Below are positions 1 through 8,761 of a DNA stretch of 64,000 nucleotides, piece by piece; within the stretch, counting starts at the first letter, position 1; every line of letters starts with the position of its first letter. The stretch lies in the NCBI GenBank assembly GCA_026627065.1, contig JAPNUO010000002.1, forward strand, positions 124,001 to 188,000, given 5' to 3'. Origin of the DNA: Bacillota bacterium (lineage in GTDB: Bacteria; Bacillota; Sulfobacillia; Sulfobacillales; Sulfobacillaceae). The notes under the pieces were generated by a model. That model did no database searches, was not told where the DNA came from, and saw nothing but the letters and a program-made list of their open reading frames with translations. A program made the translations under genes and the position numbers.

Positions 1-74
1 AAGTTGGGGTGGGCAGTCCCGCTCGTCTATGCTTAATCGTAGACACCCACCAAGGAAAGGATTGTTTGTCGGGG

Positions 75-2741
75 ATGACCCTTCGTCTCGTGAAAAGCCT
101 GGCCGCCGCGCTCGCGCTAGGCTTTACTGTCAGCACGGCCGCAGCACCAAGAGGAGCCGCGGCCTCCATAACTTTACCGGATTATACCTTCGGCGTGGTC
201 GAGGCCAATCTGGCCGTGACCCAAGCAGCCCGCCTGGGCATCGGCTGGACGCGGGTTCCCTTGCCCTGGGCCTCCCTGGAGCCCGAACCGGGCGAGTGGA
301 ACTTTGCTTATACCGACAACGACCAGACGTTGCTGGCCCTGGCCCAGCACCACATTGTGCCGGTAGGGGTGGTGGAGACCGTGCCGGCCTGGGCTTCCGC
401 GAATCCCCAGGAGGCCCCCGACGGGGTGCCCAAGGGGCTTTATTTGCCCTGGAACAATCCCGGCAACCTCTGGGGCCAGTACATGTACAGCCTGGCGCGC
501 CATTACGCCGGCCTCATTAACACCTGGATTATCGGCAACGAAATTAGCATCCGTTCCGGCCCCCAGAAGAGCTGGGACGGCAGCGTGGCGCAAATGGCCC
601 AGATGATTCGGGTGGCCTACCTGGCGGTCCATGCCGCCAATCCTGCCGCGGAAATTCAGGCGCCCGGGGCGCCCTACTGGTACGATCACGGCGCGACCAC
701 TGAAGCCCTTTTGAATGCGTTGGCCCGGCTGCCCGGAGCGCGGCAGCATCACGACTTTCTCGACGGCATCAACGTTCACCTCTACAACACGCTGCAGTGG
801 AACGCCATGATATACGGCCAGTATCGGGCCATGCTGCGCCAGCACGGGCTTGGCTCCCTGCCAATATGGCTAACGGAGACCAACGCGGCACCGGGGGCCC
901 CTGAGCAGCCCGGAACCACCCCGCTCGATCAGGCAGACTTTTTGGTGGAAAATTTAGCGGCGAGTCTCCAGTACGTGCCGGAAGCCGAGGTTTACGAAAT
1001 GACCGACTACCCGCCCGGCAGCGGGCGCTACGGCATCCTCACCCCGGCGGGAAAGCCCACGCTAGCGTACGAGGCCGTCAAGACGGCCATTCAGTGGTTT
1101 CAGGGCACGCGCTTTCTTCATGCTGAGGTCCTGCCGTACGAATGGCAGGCGGTTTCCAAGCCCGCCATTGTCGCCCTCGGCGGGGTGCGGCGGCTGGTCT
1201 TTGTGGTCTGGGACCAAGGATTTGAGCCTACCACCGTTTCGCTGCCTGCCTACAGCCCCACCGCCACCGTCACCACGGCGCTGGGAGCGACGCGCGTCAT
1301 CACTGCCCATCGGGGACATTTTGTTTTGGCGCTCAGCCCCGCCACCGTTCACGCCGCGTCGCCGCCCACGGCAGCGCCCATCGGCGGCCCACCCCTGATC
1401 GTGACGCAAACGGTGGGCCTCGGCGAAGCCGGCACGCCCACCACTCCGCCGCCCAACAGCCCGGCGATGTTTGCCGGACCAGCCCCGGCACTGGTGGCGC
1501 ATCGGGGTCAAGAGACGGCGGTGGTCAATCCGACCACAGACACCGTGCGCATTACCACGGCCCAGGGGAACGTCACCGTGGGAGGCTGGGGCACCGGCCC
1601 CGGGGAGCTCTTGGGTCCCTCGGGCGTAGCCATCGGGCCGCAGGGCTGGGTGTATGTGACCAATGCCGGCGCCAACGATGTCGTGGTGTATGCGCCCTCC
1701 GGCCGCGTGGTCGCCACCTGGGGAGGCTTCGGGAGCGCCGGCGGCAAGTTCAATGGCCCCAGCGGCATTGCCATTGGCACCCAGGGCACAGTGTATGTAG
1801 CGGATACCTTGAATCAGCGGGTCCAGGCCTTTACGCCGACGGGCCGCTTTTTAGGGCAAACGGTCGCCGCCTGGCCAGCCGGCGTCCGGGTGCTGGCGCC
1901 CGGCGAAGTCAGCGTCCAGAATGGCCTCACGGGGGCGTGGACCGATGCGTCCTTTGCCCGCGTGACGGCCGTGCTGCCCCTTCCCCAGGGCGTGACCGCC
2001 TTGGCCCTGGGACCAGATGGCCGCTATGCCGCCGCCACACAGGGCGGGCAGGTGGCGATCTATGCTTCGAGCGGACAGCGCCAAGCGCTTTGGACCATAC
2101 CGCCAGCGTACGGCAACCGCCTGCCGCCGAAAATCACCGCGCTGTGCTGGGTGGGCTCGACCCTTGACGTGGTGGACGGACGCTACAATCGCGTGCTGGC
2201 GCTTGACACGCGCGTGCTTCCAAGTGTTGGCTCAGCGGCGCCAGTGAGCGCCCTGCCGCTGAATCCCCAGCTGTTGTTGGGGCCCTCGGCGCTGGCGGTC
2301 AGTCCTGAGGGCATTTTGTGGATTGCCAACACGGATCGCAACGCGCTTACTGCGGTGACCCCGAGCGGCACGGTGGTCGCGCAGATCCCGGTGCGCGACG
2401 GCATCCGGGGCGTGGCCCTCTTAGGGAACCAGGATCTCGCGGTGACCGGCTATTACGGAGATTCGCTCACGGTCATGACCCCGTCCGGCAAGGTGCTGTG
2501 GCGGGCCGGATCGCCGGGGCACGGGCTCGACGCGCTGGATCACCCGACCACCGTGCTGGGACTGTCCAACGGCGAGATCGCGGTCTGGGACACAGGCAAC
2601 GACCGGGCGGTCATCTACTCGCCCTCAGGCAGCCCTGTGAACTGGATTGCGGCTCCGCCGGGGTCTACCGCCTTGGCGCTGTGGGCCCAAGGACAGCTGG
2701 CGTGGGCGACGCCCGAGGGATTGGACGTGATGGCGCCCTGA
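75..2741 (+). CDS. Secreted clan-A glycosidase-like protein with C-terminal NHL repeats
   Basis: Probable exported carbohydrate-active enzyme of 888 residues. The ATG at 75 gives a clean signal peptide (LRLVKSLAAALALGF, then AAA sites); the frame stays open upstream to a GTG at 9, so the start is a choice. Residues about 35-350 look like a clan-A TIM barrel (GH5/GH39-like): WIIGNE places a likely acid/base at E156, and PIWLTE a likely nucleophile at E268. A Pro/Ala/Thr-rich linker follows at about 420-480. The last ~400 residues carry NHL-type repeats (GPSGVAIGPQGWVYVTN, then GPSGIAIG), so a beta-propeller that could bind glycan or the cell surface. The substrate cannot be read from sequence. 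It is convergent with the next gene across a GC-rich hairpin. Confidence 0.72.
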   Translation: MTLRLVKSLAAALALGFTVSTAAAPRGAAASITLPDYTFGVVEANLAVTQAARLGIGWTRVPLPWASLEPEPGEWNFAYTDNDQTLLALAQHHIVPVGVVETVPAWASANPQEAPDGVPKGLYLPWNNPGNLWGQYMYSLARHYAGLINTWIIGNEISIRSGPQKSWDGSVAQMAQMIRVAYLAVHAANPAAEIQAPGAPYWYDHGATTEALLNALARLPGARQHHDFLDGINVHLYNTLQWNAMIYGQYRAMLRQHGLGSLPIWLTETNAAPGAPEQPGTTPLDQADFLVENLAASLQYVPEAEVYEMTDYPPGSGRYGILTPAGKPTLAYEAVKTAIQWFQGTRFLHAEVLPYEWQAVSKPAIVALGGVRRLVFVVWDQGFEPTTVSLPAYSPTATVTTALGATRVITAHRGHFVLALSPATVHAASPPTAAPIGGPPLIVTQTVGLGEAGTPTTPPPNSPAMFAGPAPALVAHRGQETAVVNPTTDTVRITTAQGNVTVGGWGTGPGELLGPSGVAIGPQGWVYVTNAGANDVVVYAPSGRVVATWGGFGSAGGKFNGPSGIAIGTQGTVYVADTLNQRVQAFTPTGRFLGQTVAAWPAGVRVLAPGEVSVQNGLTGAWTDASFARVTAVLPLPQGVTALALGPDGRYAAATQGGQVAIYASSGQRQALWTIPPAYGNRLPPKITALCWVGSTLDVVDGRYNRVLALDTRVLPSVGSAAPVSALPLNPQLLLGPSALAVSPEGILWIANTDRNALTAVTPSGTVVAQIPVRDGIRGVALLGNQDLAVTGYYGDSLTVMTPSGKVLWRAGSPGHGLDALDHPTTVLGLSNGEIAVWDTGNDRAVIYSPSGSPVNWIAAPPGSTALALWAQGQLAWATPEGLDVMAP

Positions 2742-2762
2742 GCGCGAAACACGGAAGGAGTG

Positions 2763-2789
2763 CGCCCCCGCCGGCGTCCAGCGGGGGCG
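2763..2789. terminator. GC-rich hairpin between convergent genes
   Basis: A perfect 9-bp stem (CGCCCCCGC at 2763-2771 against GCGGGGGCG at 2781-2789) with a 9-nt loop sits between two converging genes. There is no clear T-run on either side, so it may be a weak bidirectional terminator or an mRNA 3'-end stabiliser. Confidence 0.5.
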
Positions 2790-2808
2790 GCGGGTTCAGG
2801 CGCGCGGG

Positions 2809-3903
2809 TTAGCCTGCCCGATTCGACAGCTTGTTCAGCCGGGCGGCGAGGGTGCTCACGTCGGTGGCTTGCTCCGCGGTCAGTGTGGCGGCGGCGGTAA
2901 GCTGTTCCAGGGCTGCCATGGCCGCGGCCGCGCGGGTGTGCATGGCCCCGGTCGCCTCGGCCGCGCGGTGGACCGTCCCGGCCAGGGCGTTGAAGGCTTG
3001 CGTGACCTGCCCGAGCAGCGCCTCGGTTTCCGATTGGCGCGACTTGACGTTGGCCACGGCTTCGCGCAGCGCCGACAAGCGCGACTCCAGGGTGCGGACC
3101 GTGTCGTTGATGTGTTTGGTCGCCTCCCGCGATCCGTCCGACAACTTTCGCACCTCGTCGGCCACCACCGCAAACCCGCGCCCGGCATCGCCCGCGCGGG
3201 CCGCTTCGATGGCGGCGTTGAGCGCCAGGAGATTGGTTTGGCGGGCGATGTTTTCGATGAGCGCGGTGGACTGTCCGATGGCGGTCAACTGCGTGGTGAG
3301 AGCTTCTTGAGCATCGGCCAGCTGCTTTAACGTGTCTTTCAGCACCTGGCTTTGGCTGTCCAGCTGGCTTACGGTGCCGTGGCCGGCGGAGGTGCCCTTC
3401 TGGGCTTCGTCCATCTGAGACTGGATCTGCCCGGCGTCCGACTTTAACTGATCAAAGGTGTCGCGGAGGTGCTCGACGGCCGCTTGGGTTTCTTCCGCCG
3501 TGGCGGCGAGCCGCTCGGCGTGATCCCGCAAGACCGCCTCCGTGTTGGCCAGTTCCGCCTGTTGGGCGGTCGACACCACGAGCGTAAGGCAGCCCAGGAC
3601 GGTGTCGCTGGTCATCAGGGGGATGGCGGTGGCGCGGTACGGGATGCCATAGGGCGAGTTGCTGACATCGCGCACGTCGGTCAAAGGCTTGCGCTGCAAA
3701 ATCGCGTTGGTAGTCACCGTGCCTTTCGGGACCGGATCCCCAGGCTTCACCCCGAGGTCAATCTGGCGCCCGGGGACGGCGGCGACGATGTGCTCGGTCG
3801 TGGTAAGGGCGACTTCGACGTCGTCGGGATACGACTGCTGCAATCCTTTTAAGGCGTGGGTCCATACCGCCCAGAATTCTTCTTTGGTCATGGTGTCACT
3901 CAT
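2809..3903 (-). CDS. Soluble methyl-accepting chemotaxis-type receptor
   Basis: Cytoplasmic sensory protein of 364 residues. The N-terminal ~110 residues form a small sensor domain (FIDLG-like and [13 protein letters not shown] strands). A long coiled coil follows, with the canonical MCP signalling hairpin at about 218-255 ([17 protein letters not shown], then [14 protein letters not shown]). There is no transmembrane segment, so it probably senses an internal signal and works on CheA/CheW, like the soluble YfmS-type receptors of Firmicutes. The ligand is unknown. The start ATG is preceded by GGAAAGGACGAACTTC. No other chemotaxis gene is in the window. Confidence 0.88.
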   Translation of the reverse strand: MSDTMTKEEFWAVWTHALKGLQQSYPDDVEVALTTTEHIVAAVPGRQIDLGVKPGDPVPKGTVTTNAILQRKPLTDVRDVSNSPYGIPYRATAIPLMTSDTVLGCLTLVVSTAQQAELANTEAVLRDHAERLAATAEETQAAVEHLRDTFDQLKSDAGQIQSQMDEAQKGTSAGHGTVSQLDSQSQVLKDTLKQLADAQEALTTQLTAIGQSTALIENIARQTNLLALNAAIEAARAGDAGRGFAVVADEVRKLSDGSREATKHINDTVRTLESRLSALREAVANVKSRQSETEALLGQVTQAFNALAGTVHRAAEATGAMHTRAAAAMAALEQLTAAATLTAEQATDVSTLAARLNKLSNRAG

Positions 3904-4013
3904 GAAGTTCGTCCTTTCCGCGAAAATTCCTCTGTTGACTTCGCGGCGAACCTCCCTGAGTCCTTTTCTGACCTCGCGGGAATTCTGTGTGCGGCCGTCG
4001 TTGAGAGCCTACC

Positions 4014-4066
4014 CGAAAAAATAGAAAGATGGCCGGCCCCGCGAATCCCAGGGCAGCCATCTTTCT
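4014..4066 (-). terminator. Intrinsic terminator of the MFS permease gene
   Basis: On the minus strand AGAAAGATGGC (4066-4056) pairs with GCCATCTTTCT (4033-4023). A T-rich tract ending in TTTTTT follows at once (4022-4014). It lies 10 nt past the stop codon of the transporter gene, a textbook Rho-independent terminator position. Confidence 0.85.
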
Positions 4067-4075
4067 CCGGCGGCG

Positions 4076-5503
4076 TTACGAGCCTACGCGGGTGGCTGCG
4101 CCATCCCCCCAAGCGGGCGTCTCCAACAGCGCTTCCTGGGAAGCCTCGCGCAGGGTCAACCCCTTGGATTCCCTAAGAGCCAAGGCGGTCAGCAAAGCGC
4201 CGGCGGCGGAAATGCCCGCGAGAAGCCCCATGGTTCCGGAGAGATGGAGCTGGATTAACAGCACCGGGAAGAGGAAGGCGGCGACGGCGGCGCCAAATTT
4301 GCCGGCCGAGGCCGAGATGCCAAATCCCAACCCGCGCACAGTGACCGGGAAGACTTCCGACGGGAAGACGAAGGTGGTGCTGTTGGGGCCAAATTCGATA
4401 AAGAAGTAGCTGATGGCGTACACGAGGAGAAATTCGCCGGTGTTGGCGGCGATGTTGGGCACGAGCCAAAGAATCCCATAGGCGATGGCCATGGCGGCAA
4501 AGCCCATGATCTGAATAAACTTGCGGCCGAGGCGGTCGATGGTCAGCGCAGAAATCCAGTATCCCGGGAGCGCAGCCACCAGGAAAATGAGCATGGACGT
4601 GACGGTGTGCTGCAGGAGCGTGCCGGTGGGCGACAGCGCTTTCATGACCAGCGACGAGGACACACTGTTGCCGTAAAACGCCATGTCCAAGAACATCCAC
4701 GAAAAGGCGGTGCCGACTAATGTGAGAAGAAAGCGGCCGTTGGTAAACAACACGCGGGCCGAGCCCGGCAGCGGCTTGATCTCGTTGGGCGCGGCGGCCG
4801 GTTTCGCTGCCGTGAGGTGTTCGACCACCTGGGCGGCCCCTGTCGCGTCACCGCGGGCACCCAGCATGAAGTGCGGCGTTTCCGCAATGGATCGGCGAAG
4901 CCAGATGACCACGGCGGCAGGGATGGCGCCAAAGCCCAGCATCAGCCGCCAAATGGTGGCGTCCGGCACCCCGCTGGCCAGCAGCAGCGCGGCGACGGCG
5001 GGCCCGATCAAGAGGCCGAAGCCCTGCATGGCAAAGACGGCATTGACCAAAAATCCGCGCCGCTTGCGGTTGGAGTACTCGCTCATGATAATGCCGCTCA
5101 TGGGGTAATCGCCGCCAATCCCGACGCCGACAATGAAGCGAAAGAGAATGAGCAGCCAGACATTGGGGGCCAACGCCGACAGGATGGCGCCGCCCGTAAG
5201 CAAGATGGCTTCAATGCCGTAGATGGTTTTGCGGCCCAGCCGGTCCATGAGGCGGCCGAAGACAAGGGCGCCCACGACGGCGGCAAACAGGGCGGTGCTG
5301 TTGAGGAGCATGAGATCCAGGGTCGTCAGGTGCCAGAGCGGGGTCAGCAACGTGGTCACGACGCCGATGATGAAAAGATCGTAGGCGTCGGTAAAGAAGC
5401 CCATGCCGGCCGTCAGCCAGGTCTTCCAATGAAAGCGCGCAAGGCCGCTTTCTTCCAATGGCCGCAGCACTTGATCGCGCACGGACGATGACGGTCTATC
5501 CAC
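4076..5503 (-). CDS. MFS transporter, phosphate:H+ symporter-like
   Basis: Integral membrane permease of 475 residues with 12 predicted helices. The first helix carries GFFTDAYDLFIIGVV, typical of the phosphate:H+ symporter branch of the sugar-porter-type MFS. FGRLMDRLGRK is the conserved loop 2-3 motif, and RFIVGVGIGGDYP lies in helix 4. A long polar loop between helices 6 and 7 (GDATGAAQVVEHL) is normal for the family. Translation probably starts at GTG 5503 behind GGGAGGACGAAC. The substrate (phosphate, or an organic acid or sugar) is inferred from weak motif similarity only. Confidence 0.82.
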   Translation of the reverse strand: MDRPSSSVRDQVLRPLEESGLARFHWKTWLTAGMGFFTDAYDLFIIGVVTTLLTPLWHLTTLDLMLLNSTALFAAVVGALVFGRLMDRLGRKTIYGIEAILLTGGAILSALAPNVWLLILFRFIVGVGIGGDYPMSGIIMSEYSNRKRRGFLVNAVFAMQGFGLLIGPAVAALLLASGVPDATIWRLMLGFGAIPAAVVIWLRRSIAETPHFMLGARGDATGAAQVVEHLTAAKPAAAPNEIKPLPGSARVLFTNGRFLLTLVGTAFSWMFLDMAFYGNSVSSSLVMKALSPTGTLLQHTVTSMLIFLVAALPGYWISALTIDRLGRKFIQIMGFAAMAIAYGILWLVPNIAANTGEFLLVYAISYFFIEFGPNSTTFVFPSEVFPVTVRGLGFGISASAGKFGAAVAAFLFPVLLIQLHLSGTMGLLAGISAAGALLTALALRESKGLTLREASQEALLETPAWGDGAATRVGS

Positions 5504-5656
5504 AGAGTTCGTCCTCCCTATAGTATGAGTGATGGCAAACGCAATTCGCTAGAGCAATGATTGAGTCCGACGATGAGTCAGGGTTGTTGACAGCTTCATG
5601 ATAGGTGGGGGGTGTAAATATGCCGTGATCGTTCTGTTAAGAGTCAATAAACCTTG

Positions 5657-5760
5657 CGCCGGCGGACTGCCACGGCCGGCGGGCAGGCGATGCGGTGAAA
5701 GCCCGTCCCCGTTGAGAAGCCGCCGGCTCTGCGGCTGAAAGGGGATGCGGGCGCTCATCG
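5657..5760. ncRNA. Nested-hairpin GC-rich element, possible structured RNA
   Basis: Several helices nest here. CGCCGGC (5657-5663) pairs with GCCGGCG (5675-5681). Then CGATG (5688-5692) pairs with CATCG (5756-5760), enclosing GCCCG (5701-5705) with CGGGC (5748-5752), TCCCC (5706-5710) with GGGGA (5741-5745), and AGCCGC (5718-5723) with GCGGCT (5731-5736). Transcript strand is unknown. On the plus strand it could be the 3' end of a lost tnpB-type transposon with an omega-RNA-like scaffold; on the minus strand it would lie in the leader of the MFS gene. No known riboswitch consensus was recognised. Confidence 0.4.
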
Positions 5761-6470
5761 ATTGCGGCGCGCCGGGCACGGGGGGGCCGCGAGAGGAGCC
5801 ACGACACGGTCGACCTCTTTATTTATTTTTATTATGAAGCGCGGCCGGCGAGAAGGGTTCCAGCGTCCGTTATCCTGTTTCCCAAAAAGTCCCGGAGTCA
5901 GGCGGCCCCTGATTTTTCTTTCAGGCTGCCGTGGCGCACCGGTTGCCAGCATCGCGGTCCGTCACGAGTCGCCTGCGGCCAGCCATGCGCCGGTTATCGT
6001 CCCCGCGGCTTTTGCCAGCTGGACGCGACCCGCCCCAGGAGGTGATTACGTCTCGTTTTCCTTGCCGAAACACTTTTTCCCATCAGCGCCTTCTCCCCCG
6101 CTTGGTGGTGTCCTCCGCGGGTTCCGTCGGGACGGTCCCCCGCCCGGCGCGCTGCGCTCGCAATGTTTGGGCAGGTCGCTAGCGGGCACACAAACGCCAT
6201 GGCTTCTGCGACAGTCTCTGCTGGGCCGGTGCCGGGCGTTCACGCGTGGAGCGTCTTCAGCAGCGGGTCGCGTTCGCGGTACGCGTGTAGGCCCGGCGAC
6301 GGACTGTTAGCGCTGCCCAACGCGCTGCACGGCGACCAGGGGGCGAGCCGGGCAACGGTTGCGTCGTTCTGGTTCGTTAGGTTGATGTGGATGCGCCCCC
6401 TTAAAGCGCCCAAAGACCTCGCAGTAAAAGCGATCCCGACCGCCGTGGCGCCCAGAGGCGGGTCATGTGT
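5761..6470. other. About 700 bp without a recognisable gene
   Basis: Open frames here have no recognisable motif, no convincing ribosome site, and composition typical of antisense or non-coding GC-rich DNA. It lies between the structured element and the htrA fragment and probably consists of decayed accessory DNA. Confidence 0.5.
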
Positions 6471-6642
6471 CCTCATTCAAACTGATGCAGCGATCAATCC
6501 CGGCAATAGCGGAGGCCCCTTGGTCAATGATCGCGGCGAGCTGATTGGTATTAATTCGAGCAAAATAGCCCAGACCGGGGTTGAAGGAATCGGATTACCA
6601 ATCCCTGACCTAGTGGTCCGAAACATTTTCCTTCACTGGTAG
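6471..6642 (+). pseudogene. Fragment of htrA (serine protease) gene
   Basis: Bases 6471-6596 match 16026-16151 of the intact htrA with only 3 differences in 126. The fragment encodes the catalytic-serine segment ([20 protein letters not shown]) and then diverges into [11 protein letters not shown] and a stop. There is no protease N-terminus or PDZ domain. The near-identity implies a recent copy or gene conversion. It lies about 60 bp upstream of the IS3 remnant. Confidence 0.9.
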
Positions 6643-6759
6643 TGTTAACTGGCCTCCGAGGTCGGCTCCACCACGACCCGATAGCCTGGATCTTAGTCTA
6701 AATAGTGGACACCTCAAATACGGGGATTGCATGACAATCAAACCCAATGAGGTGAGACC

Positions 6760-7008
6760 ATGCGGCAACAATACGACACCGAATTCAAGCAACGCGCGGT
6801 CCAACTGGTGCGCGAGGACTCCAAGCCTGGGGCGCAAGTCGCGCGAGAGCTGGGGATTCCCACGAATACGCTGTACCAGTGGGTCCAGGTCTATCGGGAA
6901 GACCCGAAGAATCCCTTTGTCGGAAGCGGGCCTCTCAAGCCGGAAGACCCGGCCCAGCGGGCCCTGGAGCGCCCGATCCGCGATCTCGCAGAGGAGAACG
7001 CCATCTGA
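6760..7008 (+). CDS. IS3-family transposase OrfA (helix-turn-helix)
   Basis: An 82-residue protein with the IS3/IS911 OrfA helix-turn-helix: YDTEFKQRAVQLV, then GAQVARELGIPTNTLYQWV. Start ATG 6760 is preceded by GAGGTGAG. OrfA normally yields a functional transposase only after -1 frameshifting into orfB, which is broken here, so the element is probably immobile on its own. Confidence 0.85.
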   Translation: MRQQYDTEFKQRAVQLVREDSKPGAQVARELGIPTNTLYQWVQVYREDPKNPFVGSGPLKPEDPAQRALERPIRDLAEENAI

Positions 7009-7032
7009 ACAAAAGCGAGGCGCATCTTCACC

Positions 7033-7913
7033 AACGACCGGAAGTAAAGTACGCCTGCATTGAGCAATACCGCTTCGCCTTCCCGGTTCTGCAGATGTGC
7101 GAGGGCCTCCAGGTTTCGCGAAGAAGATATGATGCGTGGTGTCGGCGGCCGCCCAGTGCGCCGGCGGAACGCCGCGCAGCCCGCGCGGCCCGCGTCCGGG
7201 CCGTGTTTGACGCCACCGGGGGCACTATGGGAGTCCGAAAGTCACCGCCGTGGTACGGCGGGCGGGCGAGCGGATTACCCCAAAGACCGTCGCCGGCCTG
7301 ATGCGCGAGCAGCAACTCCGGTCCCGGGGCGTCCGGAAGGACAAAGCGACCACGAATTCCCGGCATGGGTATCCCGTGGCCGAAACCCTCTTGACTCAAC
7401 ACGTTGTGGCGGACCGGCCCCACACCGTGCGGATGGGTGACATTACCTCCGTCCCGCCCGACGAGGGCGGGCTCTATCTCGCGAGATGGGAGGATTTGCC
7501 TTCCCGGCAAATTGTTGGGGGGCCATGGGGGCGCGGATGGCCCATGACTTGGTGCTGCAAGCCTGAGACCAGGCCGTGCGCCGCCATTGGCCGCCGACGG
7601 GGGGCTTGCACCACGCTGACCGCGGCAGCCCGTATACCGCGACGGCTGACCAACTGCGATTGGTGCAGCATGGCATGGTGGCCCGCATGAGTCGCAAGGG
7701 CAACGGCTACGACATTGCCTGCATGGAATTGTGGCACAGTCTATTGACGAAGGAGCTGATTAACCTGCGGCACTCAAGACGCGGGCCGGTGCCGAACTAG
7801 CCATCTTCGAGCACATTGAGGTGTTTTACAATCGGCAACGGTTACACCGCGCGTTGGGCCATCGAACCCCGCAGGAAGTTGCCGAGGCGGCCGTCCGGGC
7901 CGAGAGCGCCTAG
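7033..7913 (+). pseudogene. IS3-family transposase OrfB, frameshifted remnant
   Basis: Recognisable OrfB pieces occur in order but in different frames: YACIEQYRFAFPVLQMCEGL with SRRRYDAW; ITPKTVAGLMREQQLRSRG; a shortened catalytic core with HHADRGSPYTA; SRKGNGYDIACMELWHSLLTKEL; and finally EVFYNRQRLHRALGHRTPQE with a stop at 7911. At least three frame changes and an internal loss make it non-functional. Confidence 0.85.
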
Positions 7914-7971
7914 TCCGAAATCCCGAATTCGAGGTGTCTAAATTCTTGACTTACTTCCAGGCCCCAGCCCA

Positions 7972-8187
7972 GCGTTCTATCTGTTGAATTTCACGGGTCA
8001 TACGGTCGTGCTCGGGAATCCTGCAGGTGGTCAATACATGGCCATTAACTTGGTGACTGGCGAGCAGACGACCAATCCGCAAGTGGTGGTGCCCCTGAAG
8101 GGATATCGGGGCTTTGCGGTGCCTGCGTGTGTCTTAGGCTTGAGTGGGCCGCCGATCTCGCCGCAGATTCCGTTTCCCGCGCCGTAA
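7972..8187 (+). pseudogene. C-terminal fragment of an unidentified protein
   Basis: A frame open from the right edge of the IS3 element to a stop at 8185-8187 reads AFYLLNFTGHTVVLGNPAG, then GEQTTNPQVVVPLKGYRGF. It looks like the tail of an extracellular beta-rich protein whose upstream part was lost at the IS3 junction. There is no credible start (a TTG at 7984 is possible). The family is not recognised. Confidence 0.4.
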
Positions 8188-8225
8188 CCGCACGACCCCG
8201 CATGGCTTACAGAATCGCTGCCCAA

Positions 8226-8248
8226 GCAGCCCTGGTTACCAGGGCTGC
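8226..8248. repeat. Perfect 10-bp palindrome with 3-nt loop
   Basis: GCAGCCCTGG (8226-8235), TTA, CCAGGGCTGC (8239-8248). It stands alone about 180 bp upstream of the mntA-hepT pair and downstream of the truncated frame. It could be a terminator without T-run, an operator or a transposon-end relic. Confidence 0.6.
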
Positions 8249-8431
8249 GCTAGCTCTCAGGTTTCGTGCTAGTATAAGGGGCCCCCGTTTGTTTTGGCTA
8301 TTTGCAACAAGTGGTTGAAAGAGGGGGGTTAGGGCAGCTGAGCCTGCGTAGACTTTTAAGGCGCATTCAAGACTGTACTTGGGCGCACTCAGACCCCATA
8401 ATAAAAGTAGTAGGGAAAGGAGGGACGGCAG

Positions 8432-8761
8432 ATGGCGGAGGTGACGATCCCGGATCGGTTGCCCATTGTCATCGATCGAGACCGACTGGCGATGATTTGT
8501 CGCCGCTACGGCATTCGCGAACTCGCCCTCTTCGGTTCTGTTTTACGCGACGATTTTACACCGACGAGTGATGTTGACGTACTGTATGAACTAGCGCCCA
8601 TTTCACCAATTCGGAGTCTATTAGATGTGGCCGCCCTGGTCGTTGACCTGGAAGAACTGTTTGGCCGGAGGGTGGATCTGGCGGAGAAGAATCGACTCTA
8701 TCCGCTAATAGCTCCGGCTATATTATCCTCGTGTCAGGTGATTTATGCCGCAGCGGAATGA
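8432..8761 (+). CDS. mntA: MntA-type nucleotidyltransferase antitoxin
   Basis: Minimal nucleotidyltransferase of 109 residues. The active-site motif reads GSVLRDDFTPTSDVDVL, that is GS followed by the DxD metal-binding pair. In type VII toxin-antitoxin systems MntA adenylylates and silences its HEPN partner. ATG 8432 has a good ribosome site (AAAGGAGG). Its last 17 bases overlap the start of hepT, indicating translational coupling. It sits among IS remnants, as expected for a mobile toxin-antitoxin pair. Confidence 0.88.
   Translation: MAEVTIPDRLPIVIDRDRLAMICRRYGIRELALFGSVLRDDFTPTSDVDVLYELAPISPIRSLLDVAALVVDLEELFGRRVDLAEKNRLYPLIAPAILSSCQVIYAAAE

Larger units (their letters stand above)
6701..7950 (+). 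mobile_element. Degraded IS3-family insertion sequence
   Basis: A 1.25-kb element with imperfect terminal inverted repeats: left GGACACCTCAAATACGGGG (from 6707), right the complement of GACACCTCGAATTCGGG (about 7922-7938). It carries an intact-looking orfA and a multiply frameshifted orfB. The ends are approximate; no clear target duplication was seen. Confidence 0.8.

Noticed and set aside
174-845. Minus-strand frame of 223 codons inside the glycosidase
   Set aside because: Shadow of the plus-strand gene; composition is typical antisense.
5640-5765. Cobalamin, c-di-AMP or ykkC riboswitch
   Set aside because: The helices are real but the conserved sequence boxes of these classes are absent; kept only as an unclassified structured element.
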